DNA of 64,000 bases from Myxocyprinus asiaticus (lineage: Eukaryota; Chordata; Actinopteri; Cypriniformes; Catostomidae), in assembly GCF_019703515.2 (NCBI RefSeq), contig NC_059356.1, forward strand, positions 23,316,197 through 23,380,196, in the 5' to 3' direction. Below, piece after piece: positions 22,485 to 35,378 of this stretch (the stretch's first letter is position 1; every line of letters begins with the position of its first letter). Under the pieces are notes generated by a model, which was not told the origin of the DNA, ran no database searches, and saw only the letters and a list, made by a program, of their open reading frames with translations. The translations under genes and the position numbers were made by a program.

Positions 22485-23160
22485 CAGCTTCAGATGGACA
22501 AGTCGCCATCATCCAAAAATCCAGCAGAGACGACGACTTCAACAAGAACAATTACTGGTCCTGAATAAAAATCTTCAGGGTACTATAGTCACTGTAAATT
22601 TGCACTCCGTTCTTATCAATAACACTTTGCATGCTTTAGGGACTTTGTCAGAGAAGACAACTTATGTGTGTATCGTTAGAGATCTAATGCAGAAATTAGC
22701 TCCTCATTCAACAGTCTGAGTGGTGGAAGGATTCCAGCTTACCTGGTCTCCCTAGACCTTGTTGAACAAATCCTTAGATCTGCTACTACCTCCATTGTGC
22801 AACCTTCACAGATACACCTGGCATATAGTCTTGGCAGAGCAATTCCAATCCATGTAAATCCTCAGAACCTCAAAATAGGATTTATCCTCAATCTACCATC
22901 ATAGGCAGAATATATACAGACTAAAGTCTGTATTTAATGTTGGTTTTCAGAGAGGTAATGCACACATTCACCTCAAAACACCATCAACACTCGCCTACCT
23001 TGATGAGGACCCCTCGCTCTACCTTATCCCTAACCTAAACATGTGTACCAAGGCAAAGGACATTCATTGGGTTTGTCCAAACACAACCCCTTTGTTAGAG
23101 AGGTGACTAACTACCTCTGCGGCCTAAGAGCCAAATTCCCTGAACAAGTGTCAAGGTAGC
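22485..23160 (+). other. Retroelement interior without recognisable pol
   Basis: Between protease and env-like remnants, where about 3 kb of reverse transcriptase, RNase H and integrase would be expected, only ~680 bp of stop-rich sequence remains. No polymerase motif (such as YxDD) was seen in any frame. This suggests a large internal deletion. Confidence 0.55.
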
Positions 23161-23690
23161 ATGTCCATCAAAGATGAAGGAACAGAGACAAGGGTAGAGC
23201 GAGCAGGCAATCACTGGCTCGTTAACACAACAGCCACCGAAGTCCCAATGTCACACAACCACCATGATACAGTCATTAAACTAACACTACCAAACAAAAC
23301 GGTGTTCTTAATGGTTCCCCAAGGAGCCACCATGCACACTGACAATATTGTCCTCCATCATCTCAACGTTGACAAACATGACGCAGAAACTGAGATCATG
23401 GACGCATTTAGAGGTCACAACCTCAACATTGATGACACCCTTCAACAGCAGCTATAGGCTGAAGGGATGAAATTAGTGAAGTTCAGTCTCAAACTGACTG
23501 GCTTGACCACTATATTTCCTAGTCACATAAGCAGATCATCATCTTACTAAGAACACCCTATCAGTTTGGTTGACCTCTGGCTCCTCCTTAGTGGTTGTAT
23601 CATCACGGCAATTATTGCACATGCCATGTACAGGTACATTCAACACATTCTAACAGTCGTAAAAGCCTGACCACACACTCTGTCATAAAT
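23161..23690 (+). pseudogene. Env-like remnant with membrane segment
   Basis: An open frame 23161-23457 (98 codons) with N-glycosylation motifs is followed, after a stop and frame change, by a stretch at 23555-23645 encoding a hydrophobic LWLLLSGCIITAIIAHAMY segment. That segment is a single membrane anchor followed by a short charged tail. Position after gag and protease, and the terminal membrane anchor, suggest a retroviral envelope. Sequence similarity is recalled only weakly. It is fragmentary and not expected to function. Confidence 0.5.
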
Positions 23691-25139
23691 CTTACTGATA
23701 AAAACCACGCCAAACTCAAACAAAGGGAGTCCAAAACAGACTACAAATCCCATGAAGCCTTGCTCACTAAAGGATCAAACTCTCAACTCCTATTGGATGA
23801 GGCACACAACAGAACGCCCCTCAACCATGACGTCATCGGGAGTAGAAATAACTCTGAGATGCTTCCGGGATTTGCTTCCAGCAATTCTGCTCGCCGTGCA
23901 TTGACGCAGCTCATCGCTGCACTCAGGTGTAGCCTCGTGGCACAAGGAAGTAACGTCTGACTTGAAACTGTGGCCATACAATCTCCATCTCACTGGACGA
24001 GTTGAGATTACTCTGTGTTCCACCGAACACTCTAACGGATCCGAAGGAGACCGCCGGGCAATCCGCATCTTCATCTGTTTGCCTGCAGAGGTGAAGAGAG
24101 AAAAGATTTCTCTTCCATCTTCAATCAAGTCAATGTCGCTGATTTCTACGCCAGCCCGCCGAGAATCAGCAGCCGTACTACCCGCCGACAGAGTGAGGGA
24201 ACGGCCTCCCATCATCACCCGAGCCTCGAGGAACCGAGTCGGAGTTAAAGGATGGATGAACACACATTCTAGCTGCATCCTCATGCGATTCAAGCAAGAT
24301 GTTTACGTCTGGGCAGAGATAGAATATTATAGTGTGTTATTCTTGTGTATCAAGGTTATTGCTTGTATAGTTTACGGACCGCCGAGTCCGCTCATTGTGG
24401 CTAATACTCAAGGTATTACTGTAATGTACTATTATCCCGAATGAGATCTGCTGTGTTTTAATTAATCCAACCACACTGGACTGTTGTGCATTTCTGCCAT
24501 CGCGGGTGAGACCGGCACACTGAGTTTATCCATTAAAGAATCAAAGACCGCGGGACAGTTTACGAGCGCGCGCGACCCCTCACAAACATTCTCACACATA
24601 CTTTTGGCTAGTAGATAACTTCGTGATAAAGCTCAGCTTTGTCCCTAAGTTATCGTACAAGCAGAGACACATGGCAAACTGGTAGACGCCACTGACCGGT
24701 TTCTCTCCGCCCACATTTGCGGCCATATTCTCTGGCCGGAAATCTTGCGTGACGTACTCTCCACGAGAGTTACGTCCGCCATTTTGTGTGCGTCCCTCCT
24801 TACACACACACACACCTTCCTCGTGTTATAGGATTATTTTGGTTACCATATCTAATCATATCAGTGTTTAGTTTGTTGTTGGAAGTTTATTAACTGCATT
24901 GTATTGATTATTAATTGATATTACTGCATAAATAAACTTCGTTATATTTCAAAGAGAAGTGTTTTGGTTTGTTTGCATACACCTGTGTCAAATGCTGATG
25001 GGATGTCGGTGCTCGGATTCAAGCCTTCATTGTTTATTTCCGAAAATCGATGTCGATTTTCCTAAGAGAACAATCTAATATTGAGGCTGTTATACTATCT
25101 GGTTATTAATCCCTGATTCCAGGGTGGTGCCCTGGCGAT

Positions 25140-25380
25140 ATTAATCCTTATTAATATTCTATTGATTTTTGATAATTGATCATTATCTTTGATGATTGTT
25201 GAATTTGAAGGATCAATAAGCTAGTGTTAATTTTAATTAATGTTTCATCGATGTTAACAATTAACGATTATCTTTGATAATTGTTGATTTAAAGGATTAA
25301 AAAAAGCTAACATTGATTCAAATCAATGTTCTATTGATTTTAATAATTATCTTTGATAATTATTAATTATTGCTAATAAC
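25140..25380. repeat. AT-rich ~90-bp tandem repeat in retroelement 3' end
   Basis: About 2.7 diverged copies of a unit containing TTATCTTTGATAATTGTTGA and a following GGATTAAAAAGCTA-type segment. It lies within the last 410 bp of the retroelement, possibly in its 3' LTR. Confidence 0.6.
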
Positions 25381-25549
25381 CAAACCCGCTCCTAAACGTA
25401 GTGCACTACATTTACTGGAGCCCCATATGAGGTTTTAATGAGTTAGATTCTATTATTTAATTTAAATATTAATTCATAACTAAAGAAATAATTATTAATT
25501 ATTTCTGATAGTAACACTGATCTAAACAACCAGTAAAGCCCTACACCTG

Positions 25550-26212
25550 CTGTAAGGCAGGTCCTTACCAGACATCACCGGTAACAATGTCGCCTATGGG
25601 CACAAACCCACCTTCACTGGACAAGACAGGACTGGCAAAAAAAGTGCTCTTCACTGACGAGTCATGGTTTTGTCTTACCAGGGGTGATGGTCGGACTCAT
25701 GTTTATCTTTGAAGGAATGAGCATTACACCGAGGCCTGTACTCTGGAGCAGGATCATTTTGGAGGTAGAGGGTCCATCATGGTCTGGGGCAGTGTGTCAC
25801 AGCATCATCGGACTGAGCTTGTTGTCATTGCAAGCAATCTCAATGCTGTGCGTTACAGGGAAGACATCCTCCTCCCTCATGTGGTACCCTTCCTGTAAGC
25901 TCATCCTGACATGAACCTCCAGCATGACAATGCCACCAGCCATACTGCACATTCTGTGTGTGATTTCCAGCAAGACAGGAATGTCAGTGTTCTGCCATTG
26001 CCAGCGAAGAGCCCGGACCTCAATCACATTGAGCACGTCTGAAACCTGTTGGGCTAGAGCATTCCCCCCAGAAATGTCTAGAAACTTGCAAGTGCCTTGG
26101 TGGAAGAGTGGGGGTAACATCTCACAGCAAGAACTGGCAAATCTGGTGCAGTCCATGAGGAGGAGATGCACTGCAGTACTTAATGCCGCTGGTGACCACA
26201 CCAGATACTGAC
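25550..26212 (+). pseudogene. Tc1-like transposase, catalytic part
   Basis: The DDE core is recognisable but broken by stops and at least one frameshift (an extra A near 25637-25643). Asp codons are at 25656-25658 (TDES) and 25926-25928 (HDNATSH), and the Glu codon at 26031-26033 (LNHIEHV). That is 35 codons apart, so DD34E spacing. The frame ends at GDHTRY before the 3' inverted repeat. It is the continuation of 20253-20598. Confidence 0.88.
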
Positions 26213-26421
26213 TGTTACTTTTGATTTTGACCCCTCTTTGTTCAGGGACACATTATTCCATTTCTGTTAGTCACGTGTCTGTGAAACTTGTTCAGTTTAT
26301 GTCTTAGTTGTTGAATCTTTTTATGTTCATACAAATATTTACACATGTTAAGTTTGCTGAAAATAAAAGCAGCTGAGTGAAAGTGAGAGGACGTTTCTTT
26401 TTTTTTGTTTATATTTATATA

Positions 26422-26965
26422 CAGGGTTGGGAGGGTTACTTTAAAATGTCATTTGTAACGTATTTCATTAGATTACTCAAGGTCAGTAACGTATTCTAAA
26501 TACTTTGGATTACTTCTTCAGCACTGGTAGATTTTTTCAATTGTTATGACCATAAAAACTCTGCCAGCACAGTAAGACAAAATACACACGTTAAAAATAC
26601 ATTCTCTGAAAAACCTAAATATCTTATGCAGTGTTCTTTCTAAAACAAGATAAATCTAACTGATCTTGTTTTAAGGATTTTTAGATATTTTTACAGGAAG
26701 ACAATACAAAAATTATAGAAAAAAGAAATGATGATCCAAAGTGAATTCTTGATAAAAAAAAAAAAAATATGATCGTGCCTGGTAACATGCATGTAAAATG
26801 GCTAGAAATAGCATTTTATCTTAGCTTAAAGCTGACAATTTACACAAGGTTTATTTCTATTTCTTCTGCTCCAAACTTACTTCAAACTTACTTCTCTGTC
26901 TGCTCGTAAGAATCTAACACATCATAAGAAAGTGTTTCACCACTGTTCAAATGCACTTTGAAGGG
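26422..26965 (-). mobile_element. Truncated copy of the CAGGGTTGGG element
   Basis: Starts CAGGGTTGGGAGGGTTAC at 26422 and follows, in opposite orientation, the sequence of the full copy at 49074-49830. Shared words include ACACATCATAAGAAAGTG and AACATGCATGTAAAATG. Homology stops at a G-rich run near 26963. Non-coding. Confidence 0.7.
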
Positions 26966-27039
26966 GGGGGGCGGGGGGGTCAACAACTTCACGTGGGGGC
27001 GTGTTGAAGCAGGTTTCGCACCGCTACTGATTAGGAACA

Positions 27040-27118
27040 ACAGGACTATGGGTTTGGAACAACATGAGGGTGAGTAAATGACAGAATTGTACATTTTGGG
27101 TGAACTTTCCCTTTAAGT
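27040..27118. repeat. MITE end (GGGTGAAC family)
   Basis: GGAACAACATGAGGGTGAGT, then ACATTTTGGGTGAAC and the terminal TTTCCCTTTAA. Same family as 3480-3657. Confidence 0.65.
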
Positions 27119-27387
27119 CAATCAGAAACGATACAAATCAGTAATTGAAGTTGTTAATGTGAAATGACTGGCTTTATCATGATTACTACTGCATTGCCAG
27201 CTTTGGGGATAGATCTTGAAAACATGAGCTTTAATTAGGAAGAACAGGGAGAATGAAATGAGAAATGTAACCATTTGAATCAATCATGGTTTAAGCCCAA
27301 ACAAACAAATCAGATGTAATTACTGCCACCAGTATTTCAGAGGCCAAGCATCCCTAAAACATCTGCAGTGGTTTGCCACTTCATGTT

Positions 27388-27419
<32 letters not shown>

Positions 27420-28251
27420 TGCATCTGCCCATTTGTTTTGATATTTTAGTAGTCAAAGTAGTGAAGGTGGTTGGGAATAGGGTACAGTGTCACTGTACGG
27501 GGAGATGCTGATTAATGACTGACATTTAGCACAATACACAACCATAGCAAGGTCAGTAAATCATCCACTGATCTAGTGCTCAGGGCAGGCGCTAGTGCAC
27601 ATAAATACTTTATACAGTTAAACTGAATCTACCCTTTTCGACTTAATGAATGGGTATAAATGTTTAATGCCCTTGATTCTTTTCTTTTAGTAAAAAGATA
27701 TTAATTATTAATGCTACTCAGCAGGGTAATCAACTTTTAGGCTGTCAATTGCAAGTGCTCTGGATGCAAAGGGTTGATAGGAGGGGCTTCAGGGATATAT
27801 GGCTGAAGATTGGGAGGAGATTTGAACAATATGAATTTTGATTGGTCGGCCTGTGTTGGGACGAGTTTTAGGAATTTGAGGCTGGAGACTTGTCAGAATG
27901 TGATGGGTGGAATTTTAGGGATATGTGGCTAGAAATATAATAGCGGTAATACCTTTTAAGTTCATAGATACACACATTTTGTAACTTTGTAGAAAGTATT
28001 TAGGTCTGCACAAACACAAACATACACATTCAACAATCTGTGCTGAGAAGGACTTTTGAGCTGAACTTTAAATTCTTGGCAGAGGCGAGTTAATCTTTGT
28101 AGCCTGAGGGGCCTGAGGGGTTTAGAACAGAGGAGAAAGAGATAAATGAGGGACAGGAAAGATATGGGCATCCTCAATTTAAATTAATTCAGTGACACTG
28201 CATGAAATCACACAGCCAGGTGATAGAGAAATTGCTATTGGCAACTCTCCC

Positions 28252-28292
<41 letters not shown>

Positions 28293-28490
28293 TAGGACTC
28301 ATCCATTGTCCACAGGCAAACATAAACAACTGAGAAAATTAGTGCAGGGTGACCCCTATTTACTAAATACTGTAGTTCATGTAATGATGCATATTACATA
28401 CTGCAATTGTGAAGATCTTAAGGAACTAGGAACAAATTTATTTTGGTGTTCAAGGTTGGCTAAAACAACCCTGTTTTATGCCTACAACAT
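27119..28490. other. Non-coding stretch with two simple repeats
   Basis: No gene seen. It contains a ~27-bp poly-A (27393-27419) and a (GA)n tract (28255-28287). Confidence 0.55.
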
Positions 28491-28498
28491 GTTACCGC

Positions 28499-29942
28499 TA
28501 GGGCTGCACGATTTGGACAAAAAGTTATATTGCAATTATTTTGAAAATATTGCTTTGAACTGCGATATGATGAACAAAAAGTGATTCCTTTTTACCAAAA
28601 TTTGGTTATGTTTTGCCTATGATCTACTTCCAATAAAACTGCCAATAAAAGACCAATTTCACTTCAACCACAAATAAATAAATAAATAAATAGAACATTG
28701 AAAAAAATGTCTTCTTCATATTCATATTTGTATTTGTATATTAACATGTAGAGGCCAAACATATTTGGAATTATGCAAAAGTGAAATTAAAGTGAATCTG
28801 GAGCGCTTAAAACGGTGTGCTCACATTTATGGAATGAGTTCTACTTTTTCATATTGTTATTATAGGAAGATCTATCATGCACAGTATATACATAAGCAGT
28901 GTTGTCATGATACCAACATTTTAGTAGTTGGCAGTGAAATTTGACAACTCTCGATACCAATTTCAATACTACAACAAATAGTACTTATACTAATTTGTTA
29001 ATTATTTAAATACTGTTTCAAGTTCTCAAATAATTATTCAAGACAAGTAAACAGTTTATAATAAAATAAGAACCAAGAAACAAAATAAAAGCAATGAAAA
29101 GAAACACATTAAAAACTATAGAACAAAAAAATACAAATTAAGAAAACTTTTAACAGCTTTACAAGTTTTTAACAGCAGTATAAAGCATTCAAATAAACAT
29201 TCAGAATTAAATTAAATGTGACATAAGATGACTACTGGTTTTACTGTATGATTATAATACATCAATACTTTTTACTATTGTTATAATGACATTAGACAGC
29301 AGCAGGTCTATTATGTTACATTTAGACTTCAAGTCTGACATTTTTATACAAATCAGCTTTTTTGTCCCACTGTCTTTACATTAATACCTTGCCAATGGGC
29401 ATTTTTGAGGATTTTTGAAGTGTATTTGATCATGAAGACGCCTATCCGCATTATCACGAGCACTCTCAGAGCACACACGCATTAAGCGCACACACATGCA
29501 GCTTGTCAGTCAAACTGCAAGCACCTGCAGAAGTGAGGAAATAAAAAGTAAATCCTTATGATTTTCATTATTTTGTCATTTATATCTCTATCCTCTTTCC
29601 TTTTTGGCCTGTTATCAAGAGTGACCAATGGGAATCTTGCGACTGACATAATGAGCACATCTGGCTTAAAATATAATGCGCTCAGGGCATGTCAGAAAAG
29701 CAAACAAAACCAAACTTGGAACACAGCTGTTAGGCTGAGCATGATATGCCGTTGTGAAGCACAGAAACGCTCTGAAAATACTGTATATAATGCATAATAC
29801 AGACAGGACTGCACATCGCACTTAAACTTTGAAGCGAGCATACTATTTATTTATTTAATTATATCGTAGCCATTTGCGGATTAATAATCGCACAAGTTCA
29901 TATCGCGATTTCAATTTTATTTCGATTAACCGGGCAACCCTA
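28499..29942. mobile_element. hAT element, non-autonomous
   Basis: 1,444 bp. Ends are TAGGGCTGCACGATT and CGGGCAACCCTA. The flanks GTTACCGC (28491-28498) and GTTACCAC (29943-29950) match 7/8, the hAT target duplication size. The interior is AT-rich without a transposase frame of useful length. Confidence 0.83.
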
Positions 29943-29950
29943 GTTACCAC

Positions 29951-31586
29951 CTATGGATAAAAAAGGGGCTGAGAGAGTCACAGGGGGGTTCACAAAAGAA
30001 ACTACAGCAGTTTTTTTTTTTTTTTTTACAGTTTTTGATGTCACCAAAATATTGGATTTAGTGATTAAATTTATTATTACATTGTTTATAAATAATTTAA
30101 TTTGATATTGAAAAAACAATTTTAATTACAGTCTGTGTCATCAAACAAAGGGATTGTATGCTGCCTACAATATCTTAAATACTTTATTATACTTTATGAC
30201 ATTGCTTTTGCTTATTTATGAAATGCATAATTATTTCAGAAATTAAGACATTTTCTCTTAATATAGCATTTGGCTGTGTACTTACAGAGTGACGCAGACA
30301 AACCAACGCAGAACTATAAATGCTAATCATGTGGAGCCTACGTCGTAGGTTCGACGCAGAAGTATAAATCAGCCTAGAGACTGTCATTTAGCCTAACATC
30401 TCCTTTTGTGTTCCATTCAAGAAAGAAAGTCAGGTTATACAGGTTTGGAACAACATGAGGGTGGGTAAATGATGAAAGCATTTTCATTTTTTGGTGAACT
30501 ATCCCATTAAATACAGTATGCATGTCACAGAGCTAGTGCAGATAACAACTGGTTAAACTGGATTGAAGGTGGTTAGTGTATAAAACACTTTTTGCACTAA
30601 AATACTATATGCAGAAGTGGTGCAACTGTTCAGTAAATACACCCCATAATGTTATAGATAAATGAAAGAAACGCAATTTATTCACAGTACAACTTGTGTA
30701 GCTCTAGCTGCTTCTCTGTCCATAAAGGGCAGAGGCACGTGTACATAAGAGCACTTAAAACACCCCATAACCTCTAAAAGAGAATTGGAAATACAACATT
30801 TTTAATCTCTCATCTTGAGGATCCTTTCGAAACAGCTGACAGTGTTCAGCCGCCACACCACTTAATGAGCACTTGATGAAGCGAGTCAGGTGTGTGAGCT
30901 CTTCTCTAGAGTTGAGCTCTGCTGTGACAAGAACAGAACATTGAACAGTAAGTGACAAATGATTGGCCCGCTCATGCCATCATTTCTCCCCTAACAACCA
31001 GACCTCTCCTTCTCCCTCACTCTCTTTTCTTCAAAATTCCTGCATATCCTCTTTCTCCGAGGACAGCTACACTTCACCCTGGCATAATGGGATCCTCAAA
31101 CAAACTAGCGGCAAACCCAAACACTGTCCTAATAACACATGGGACTGCAACTATCACACACCTCAGCTCATTTTTAAGAGAGATTTACTGCCACATGTGG
31201 CGACGTTTATAATTATACAAATGAAAAATGACTCCAAACACAGCTGCAAAGGCAATCGTTTGTGGTGATGGGGCCCTGAGTTTAAAGAGGGTATTTATAT
31301 TATATGGATAATCTGAGTTGCTGCTGATTTGGGATCAGGCCAAGCATGATGTGTAGGTTAGAGAGATACATATAAACTTGCGGTTTGCAATTAGCCATTG
31401 GAGGAAAACATCGCACATGGGCATCAGTCATCTGTGTAGATTTTTTATTTCCCTACTGCACAAAAACCAAACACACTATCAGACCATGAGACAACTTATC
31501 TGTGCTTTCATCCAAGGAAAATTTTATTTGAAAGTGAGCATCACTATGCCCTAATCATTCTGGACAGCAAAGCACGTGTGACCAGT
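29951..31586. other. Non-coding stretch with one MITE end
   Basis: Poly-T near 30009-30026. A GGGTGAAC-family MITE end lies at 30372-30512 (words CCTAACATCTCCTTTTGTGT and GGAACAACATGAGGGTG, ending CCCATTAAA). No gene recognised. Confidence 0.55.
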
Positions 31587-31594
31587 AACACTGT

Positions 31595-32423
31595 TAGAGG
31601 TCTGAAACCCGACCTGGGCCCAACAGGACCCAAGAAACTGCCGGGTTTTAGGCCAGGTTCAGGTCAGTTTTCCAAGTATGACAGGTTTGAATTTTTTATT
31701 AATTAAACAATAAACAGACCAAACATTCTGCACATGCGCTTTCACTTACAGACACATGCTAACAGATGTGTTACAGGCCGTTCACACCAAACGTGTTTTC
31801 ACATGAGTCTGCTCTGTTTTTCCATTATGTTCCTATGTAAACACATGCTCGCCGGACATATTTGATTTTTGAACCACATCTTGCTGTTTCTTCAGAGTCT
31901 CATGCAGGAACGACGCATTTTTTTATTCCGTGTCAAGTTAAAAAGATTTTTAAGTTTCAAAAACGCATGTCGAGACACCTGCGTCCTGTTTCATTTTTTT
32001 GCGTCTAATTTGTTAGGTGCCACAAAAATTCAACATTCTGAACAAGATGTAGGCTGCAATGAGGTCTCTGTTACATTGTTTCACATTATTCCAGATTGTT
32101 TTTGTTCCTAGCAAAAATGGTAAGCCAATGTTTTTTTTTCTTCTGCTCTAGTGTGCTGAGGAGCTGCCATGCCTTGTTAAAACTGTGCATGTTTACTGTT
32201 ACAATACTGTTACGAAGGTTGCCTACGATGCTCACATTAAATACAGCTTATTGTAATAATTATTGCTAGGAGAAGAAATTATAAAGAGAGTGAGTGATTT
32301 CGGCTTTGGGTCAGGTTTGGGCTTAAAATCTGATGGTAACAATCGGTCCGGGTAGGGTCGGGCCACATGGTCTCGGGTAAGGGTCAAGTTCGGGTTTCGT
32401 TTTAAGGCGTATTCTGGCCTCTA
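31595..32423. mobile_element. hAT element, SINE-free copy
   Basis: 829 bp. The ends TAGAGGTCTG and TGGCCTCTA are the same as at 6597-7857. The candidate 8-bp flanks (31587-31594 and 32424-32431) agree at 5/8 only. It aligns with the earlier copy over most of its length, including ACAGGCCGTTCACACCAAAC-type words, and shows the uninterrupted site where the SINE entered the other copy. Confidence 0.8.
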
Positions 32424-33478
32424 CTCACCGTGTAGCATTTGTTAAACACAAACAAAACAAGAGAGCATAAATATGAAAATAATATTTCCTGTTGATGGTC
32501 CCAAGGTGCATTTAAGGAGTAATTTAAGGATTTGAAATCCTTAGAGTCTTAAATATATTTCCTCAGGTTTCAAAAGCAATCAGCCGGACTCACCACATAA
32601 GATCATGTGATCATAAACTGCAAGATACCTCTGCGAAGTGACCATCATACTGCAAAAGTGCCAAATTAAAAGGTGTTTATTTTTATTTTACAATGTACGA
32701 CGGCTTATTTGCTTTCTAGCCTAGCATAATTTTCATGCATATTACAATTCTCATCAAAACAAGTTTTGTTTCATGGTTAACCAGAATCTGTGTCCATTTA
32801 TTTGTGTTACATTCAGTAAACTTCTACGAGCTTAATACTAATGTACTTGTAAATGAGTTATGCCTGTAAGAAGTGCAAGTTACTCTGGATAAAAGTGTCA
32901 GCTAAATGATTACATACTTAGGGGCTCCAGCGTTCAGTGCTGAGAGCAGATTGCTAAGAGAAAAATGGCCTACCTATTATTAGTAGCCTCTACAATTTGT
33001 TTTTGCATGAAGGACTGAGTTTCAGATCTGCCATGATTTTGCTTTTATAATGAGACAGAAGTTTCTGAAAAGGAGGAAGAGCATGGAGGATGCAGGGTCT
33101 TAAGCAAAAACAGTGGTATATATTGCTTCAGACAAATGCTCTGTTCTAAAGATTTGGTTCAATAGAGCAGACTGCATCCATCGACACAGCCGAGAGTGAA
33201 AGATGGACTTTAGTGTAACTCTGTCTACCAGAGCAGCTGGCATCAGACCATCTGACACCACTGCTAGTAAAAGGAATGGACAGCTTTTCTTTAACTGAGT
33301 TACTATTTGCACCCAGGTGTAAATAACACAGTTTAGCTATTTTTACACCTACAGTGTAGTAGAGCCAAACAACGCTACAACTATAAGCTTGATTTCTAAA
33401 ATGTGGCCTGAAGGTTAGTGCACTTTCTGCCATTTTGCACAGTGACACTTGTCATGTGTGAGTGACTTGAGTCTATAG
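32424..33478. other. Non-coding stretch, no gene seen
   Basis: Short frames on both strands have no domain content. No repeat ends recognised. Confidence 0.5.
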
Positions 33479-34026
33479 CTGTGTCTCGTGTGCTAGGAAG
33501 GACATGTCCTATGAAAGTAGCAGTATACTGAGCGTCCTCGTTTAAACAAACTCTGTTTAAATGAGACAGCCTTCGTAGGACAAACAGAAACTGGTTGCTA
33601 TGCAGCATGCCTCGCACTTAACCTGCGTGTGTGCTCTGAGTGAGAAGGGAATCCCTGAGGTAAACTTTAGAAGAGTTATAAGGATGTAGTAGAGAGAAAA
33701 GAAAATGGATTTTGTGGCTGTATGTACTTTTACATTTAGCTATTAATACTTTAGTTATAATATATATATTATATATATATATATTATTATACGCATCTAC
33801 AGGGGATACTTCAAATTAGGAAATAAAATTATTTGCATTTGAATATCATATTTTCGGGTAAATCACCGTTATTTTTTCAGAGAAATTATGTACATTTCCG
33901 TTGATCTCATTCGGAAGCTACATTTGGAGCGCCCTACTTACTTTTCTGAAACGAGACAGCCTCAATGACGTATATGGCCAACAAATGCGACCTCCGATCA
34001 TGCAGCCTTCGAAATGAGACGCAGCC
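33479..34026. mobile_element. Possible short inverted-repeat element
   Basis: The left end GCTGTGTCTCGTG and the reverse complement of the right end (GCTGCGTCTCATT) match over about 11 of 13 bp. Internal ACGAGACAGCCT and ATGAGACAGCCT words repeat. TATA-like bases flank both ends. Non-coding. The short terminal match leaves the call tentative. Confidence 0.4.
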
Positions 34027-34029
34027 TGT

Positions 34030-35328
34030 ATATACTGTATACAGTATATTAGGGCTTTAAATTGATTAAAAATGTTTAACTAATTGATCAAACTTTCTGT
34101 GATCGTGATTAATCATGGTACATGGAACAACAAACATTAAAAAATATAATCATAAATACTGTATATTTACTTTATAATTTGTCTCAAAAACTTGTAAGAA
34201 ATTGATTTTTTTTTTTTTTAAATAGAGATAAATAGACACATTTTTAGTCAAGCATGTACTTTCTGTAAATATATACAGTACATGCTAATTGTAGGCACAG
34301 GAAATGGGAAAAATCTTAGTCAAGTTTCAGGAAGTGAAAAAGTGCTCAGGAAGTGTGTGTATGTGTGTGTGTGTGTGTGTGTGGGTGGGTTTGGATGGTT
34401 TACGAGGACATTTTTTAGGTTACAAACTGGTAATTACAAGGGTTTATGCTATAAATGTGGTTCATGGGGACATTTCTAATGGCCAGATTCGATTTACTAT
34501 ACCTAACCTGAGAATAATAAAAATAAGGTAAAAATGTGTTAATTTATGCATCGCATAACATGGCGCCCAACTTACAACCTGAAAACAAGACTCCTTCGCA
34601 GTATGTTCTGGCTCATGAACTCAAAAACATCAAAAATCAAAACCTCAATAGGCAAATTACTTGAAATTAATAAAATGTAATTTATTGGTTACAATTTTTT
34701 TAGCAGTCAAAAACATTCTAGGTAAATACAAAGTATAGAAAAACATAATCAAAAATCAAAAAAGTTTTTCAATCAAAGGCTTGGCATCTGGGCGTCAGAG
34801 ATGCTGCTCCATTTTGGACTTCCTGGTAACTGTTGTGAGGCAGAGGCTGCAACAAGAAGACGCTTCTTTATCCCTTACCTGTGCATGTGTCTGAAGTTGT
34901 GGCATGTCAGCACTTTAAAATATGCCAAAAATATACAAAATTAACAAAAAATGAAATCTAAACATTTTTGTTTAATAAATGTTTAATCAAACGATCCTCT
35001 GGAGAGCACACTCCAAAAACTTGCTTATATTTCAGATTTACGCATTTCAATTTCATATCAAACTTCTATGAAATTTTATTGAGTAATCTTAAACAAAATT
35101 AAATGAAAAAAACCTCAATATATATCAAATATATATTATAAAACTTAATTCAATTTGATGGAATTTTGTTATGAATTTTGTTTGAGTGAATTAAATTCGA
35201 TCAATTTATCAACCTAAATAATGGATAAGACAACTTCACTTATATTTATTAACAAAACACAGCAAAAGGTATTAAACTGCTGTACTCATAATTAGAACAA
35301 CTGAACACACCGAGTGCTGGTGTTAATG
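34030..35328. other. Non-coding stretch with (GT)n
   Basis: A (GT)n tract lies at 34353-34382. A TTAGGGCTTTAAATTGATTA start near 34050 resembles one end of a fish hAT repeat, but no partner end was found. Very AT-rich from 34600 to 35220. No gene. Confidence 0.5.
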
Positions 35329-35378
35329 CATCTCAGTTACGTGAAACGTAAACATGGTACCCTAAGTGGGAACAAGAT

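Larger units (their letters stand above)
20599..25545 (+). mobile_element. Retrovirus-like LTR element remnant inserted in Tc1
   Basis: 4,947 bp with ends TGTTGGGCC...CCCTACA (TG...CA) flanked by CCTG at 20595-20598 and 25546-25549, a 4-bp target duplication. The empty Tc1 site is inferred from family knowledge. Order: gag (20923-21989), aspartic protease (about 22090-22480), a gap where pol should be, env-like remnant (23161-23690), then ~1.8 kb of non-coding 3' sequence. By eye I found no second copy of the left-end sequence, so intact paired LTRs are not shown. It is an old genomic copy with frameshifts and deletions throughout. Confidence 0.75.
19976..26411 (+). mobile_element. Dead Tc1-like transposon split by a retroelement
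   Basis: The left end AACTCAGCAAAAAAGAAAG (19976) and the right end AGGACGTTTCTTTTTTTT (to about 26411) are the ends of a second Tc1-like family, different from that at 9.2 kb. About 1.5 kb of Tc1 sequence is present in two parts (19976-20598 and 25546-26411). A 4,947-bp retrovirus-like element separates them. The right terminal repeat is shortened by a few bases. The target TA is visible at the left (19974-19975). Confidence 0.88.
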
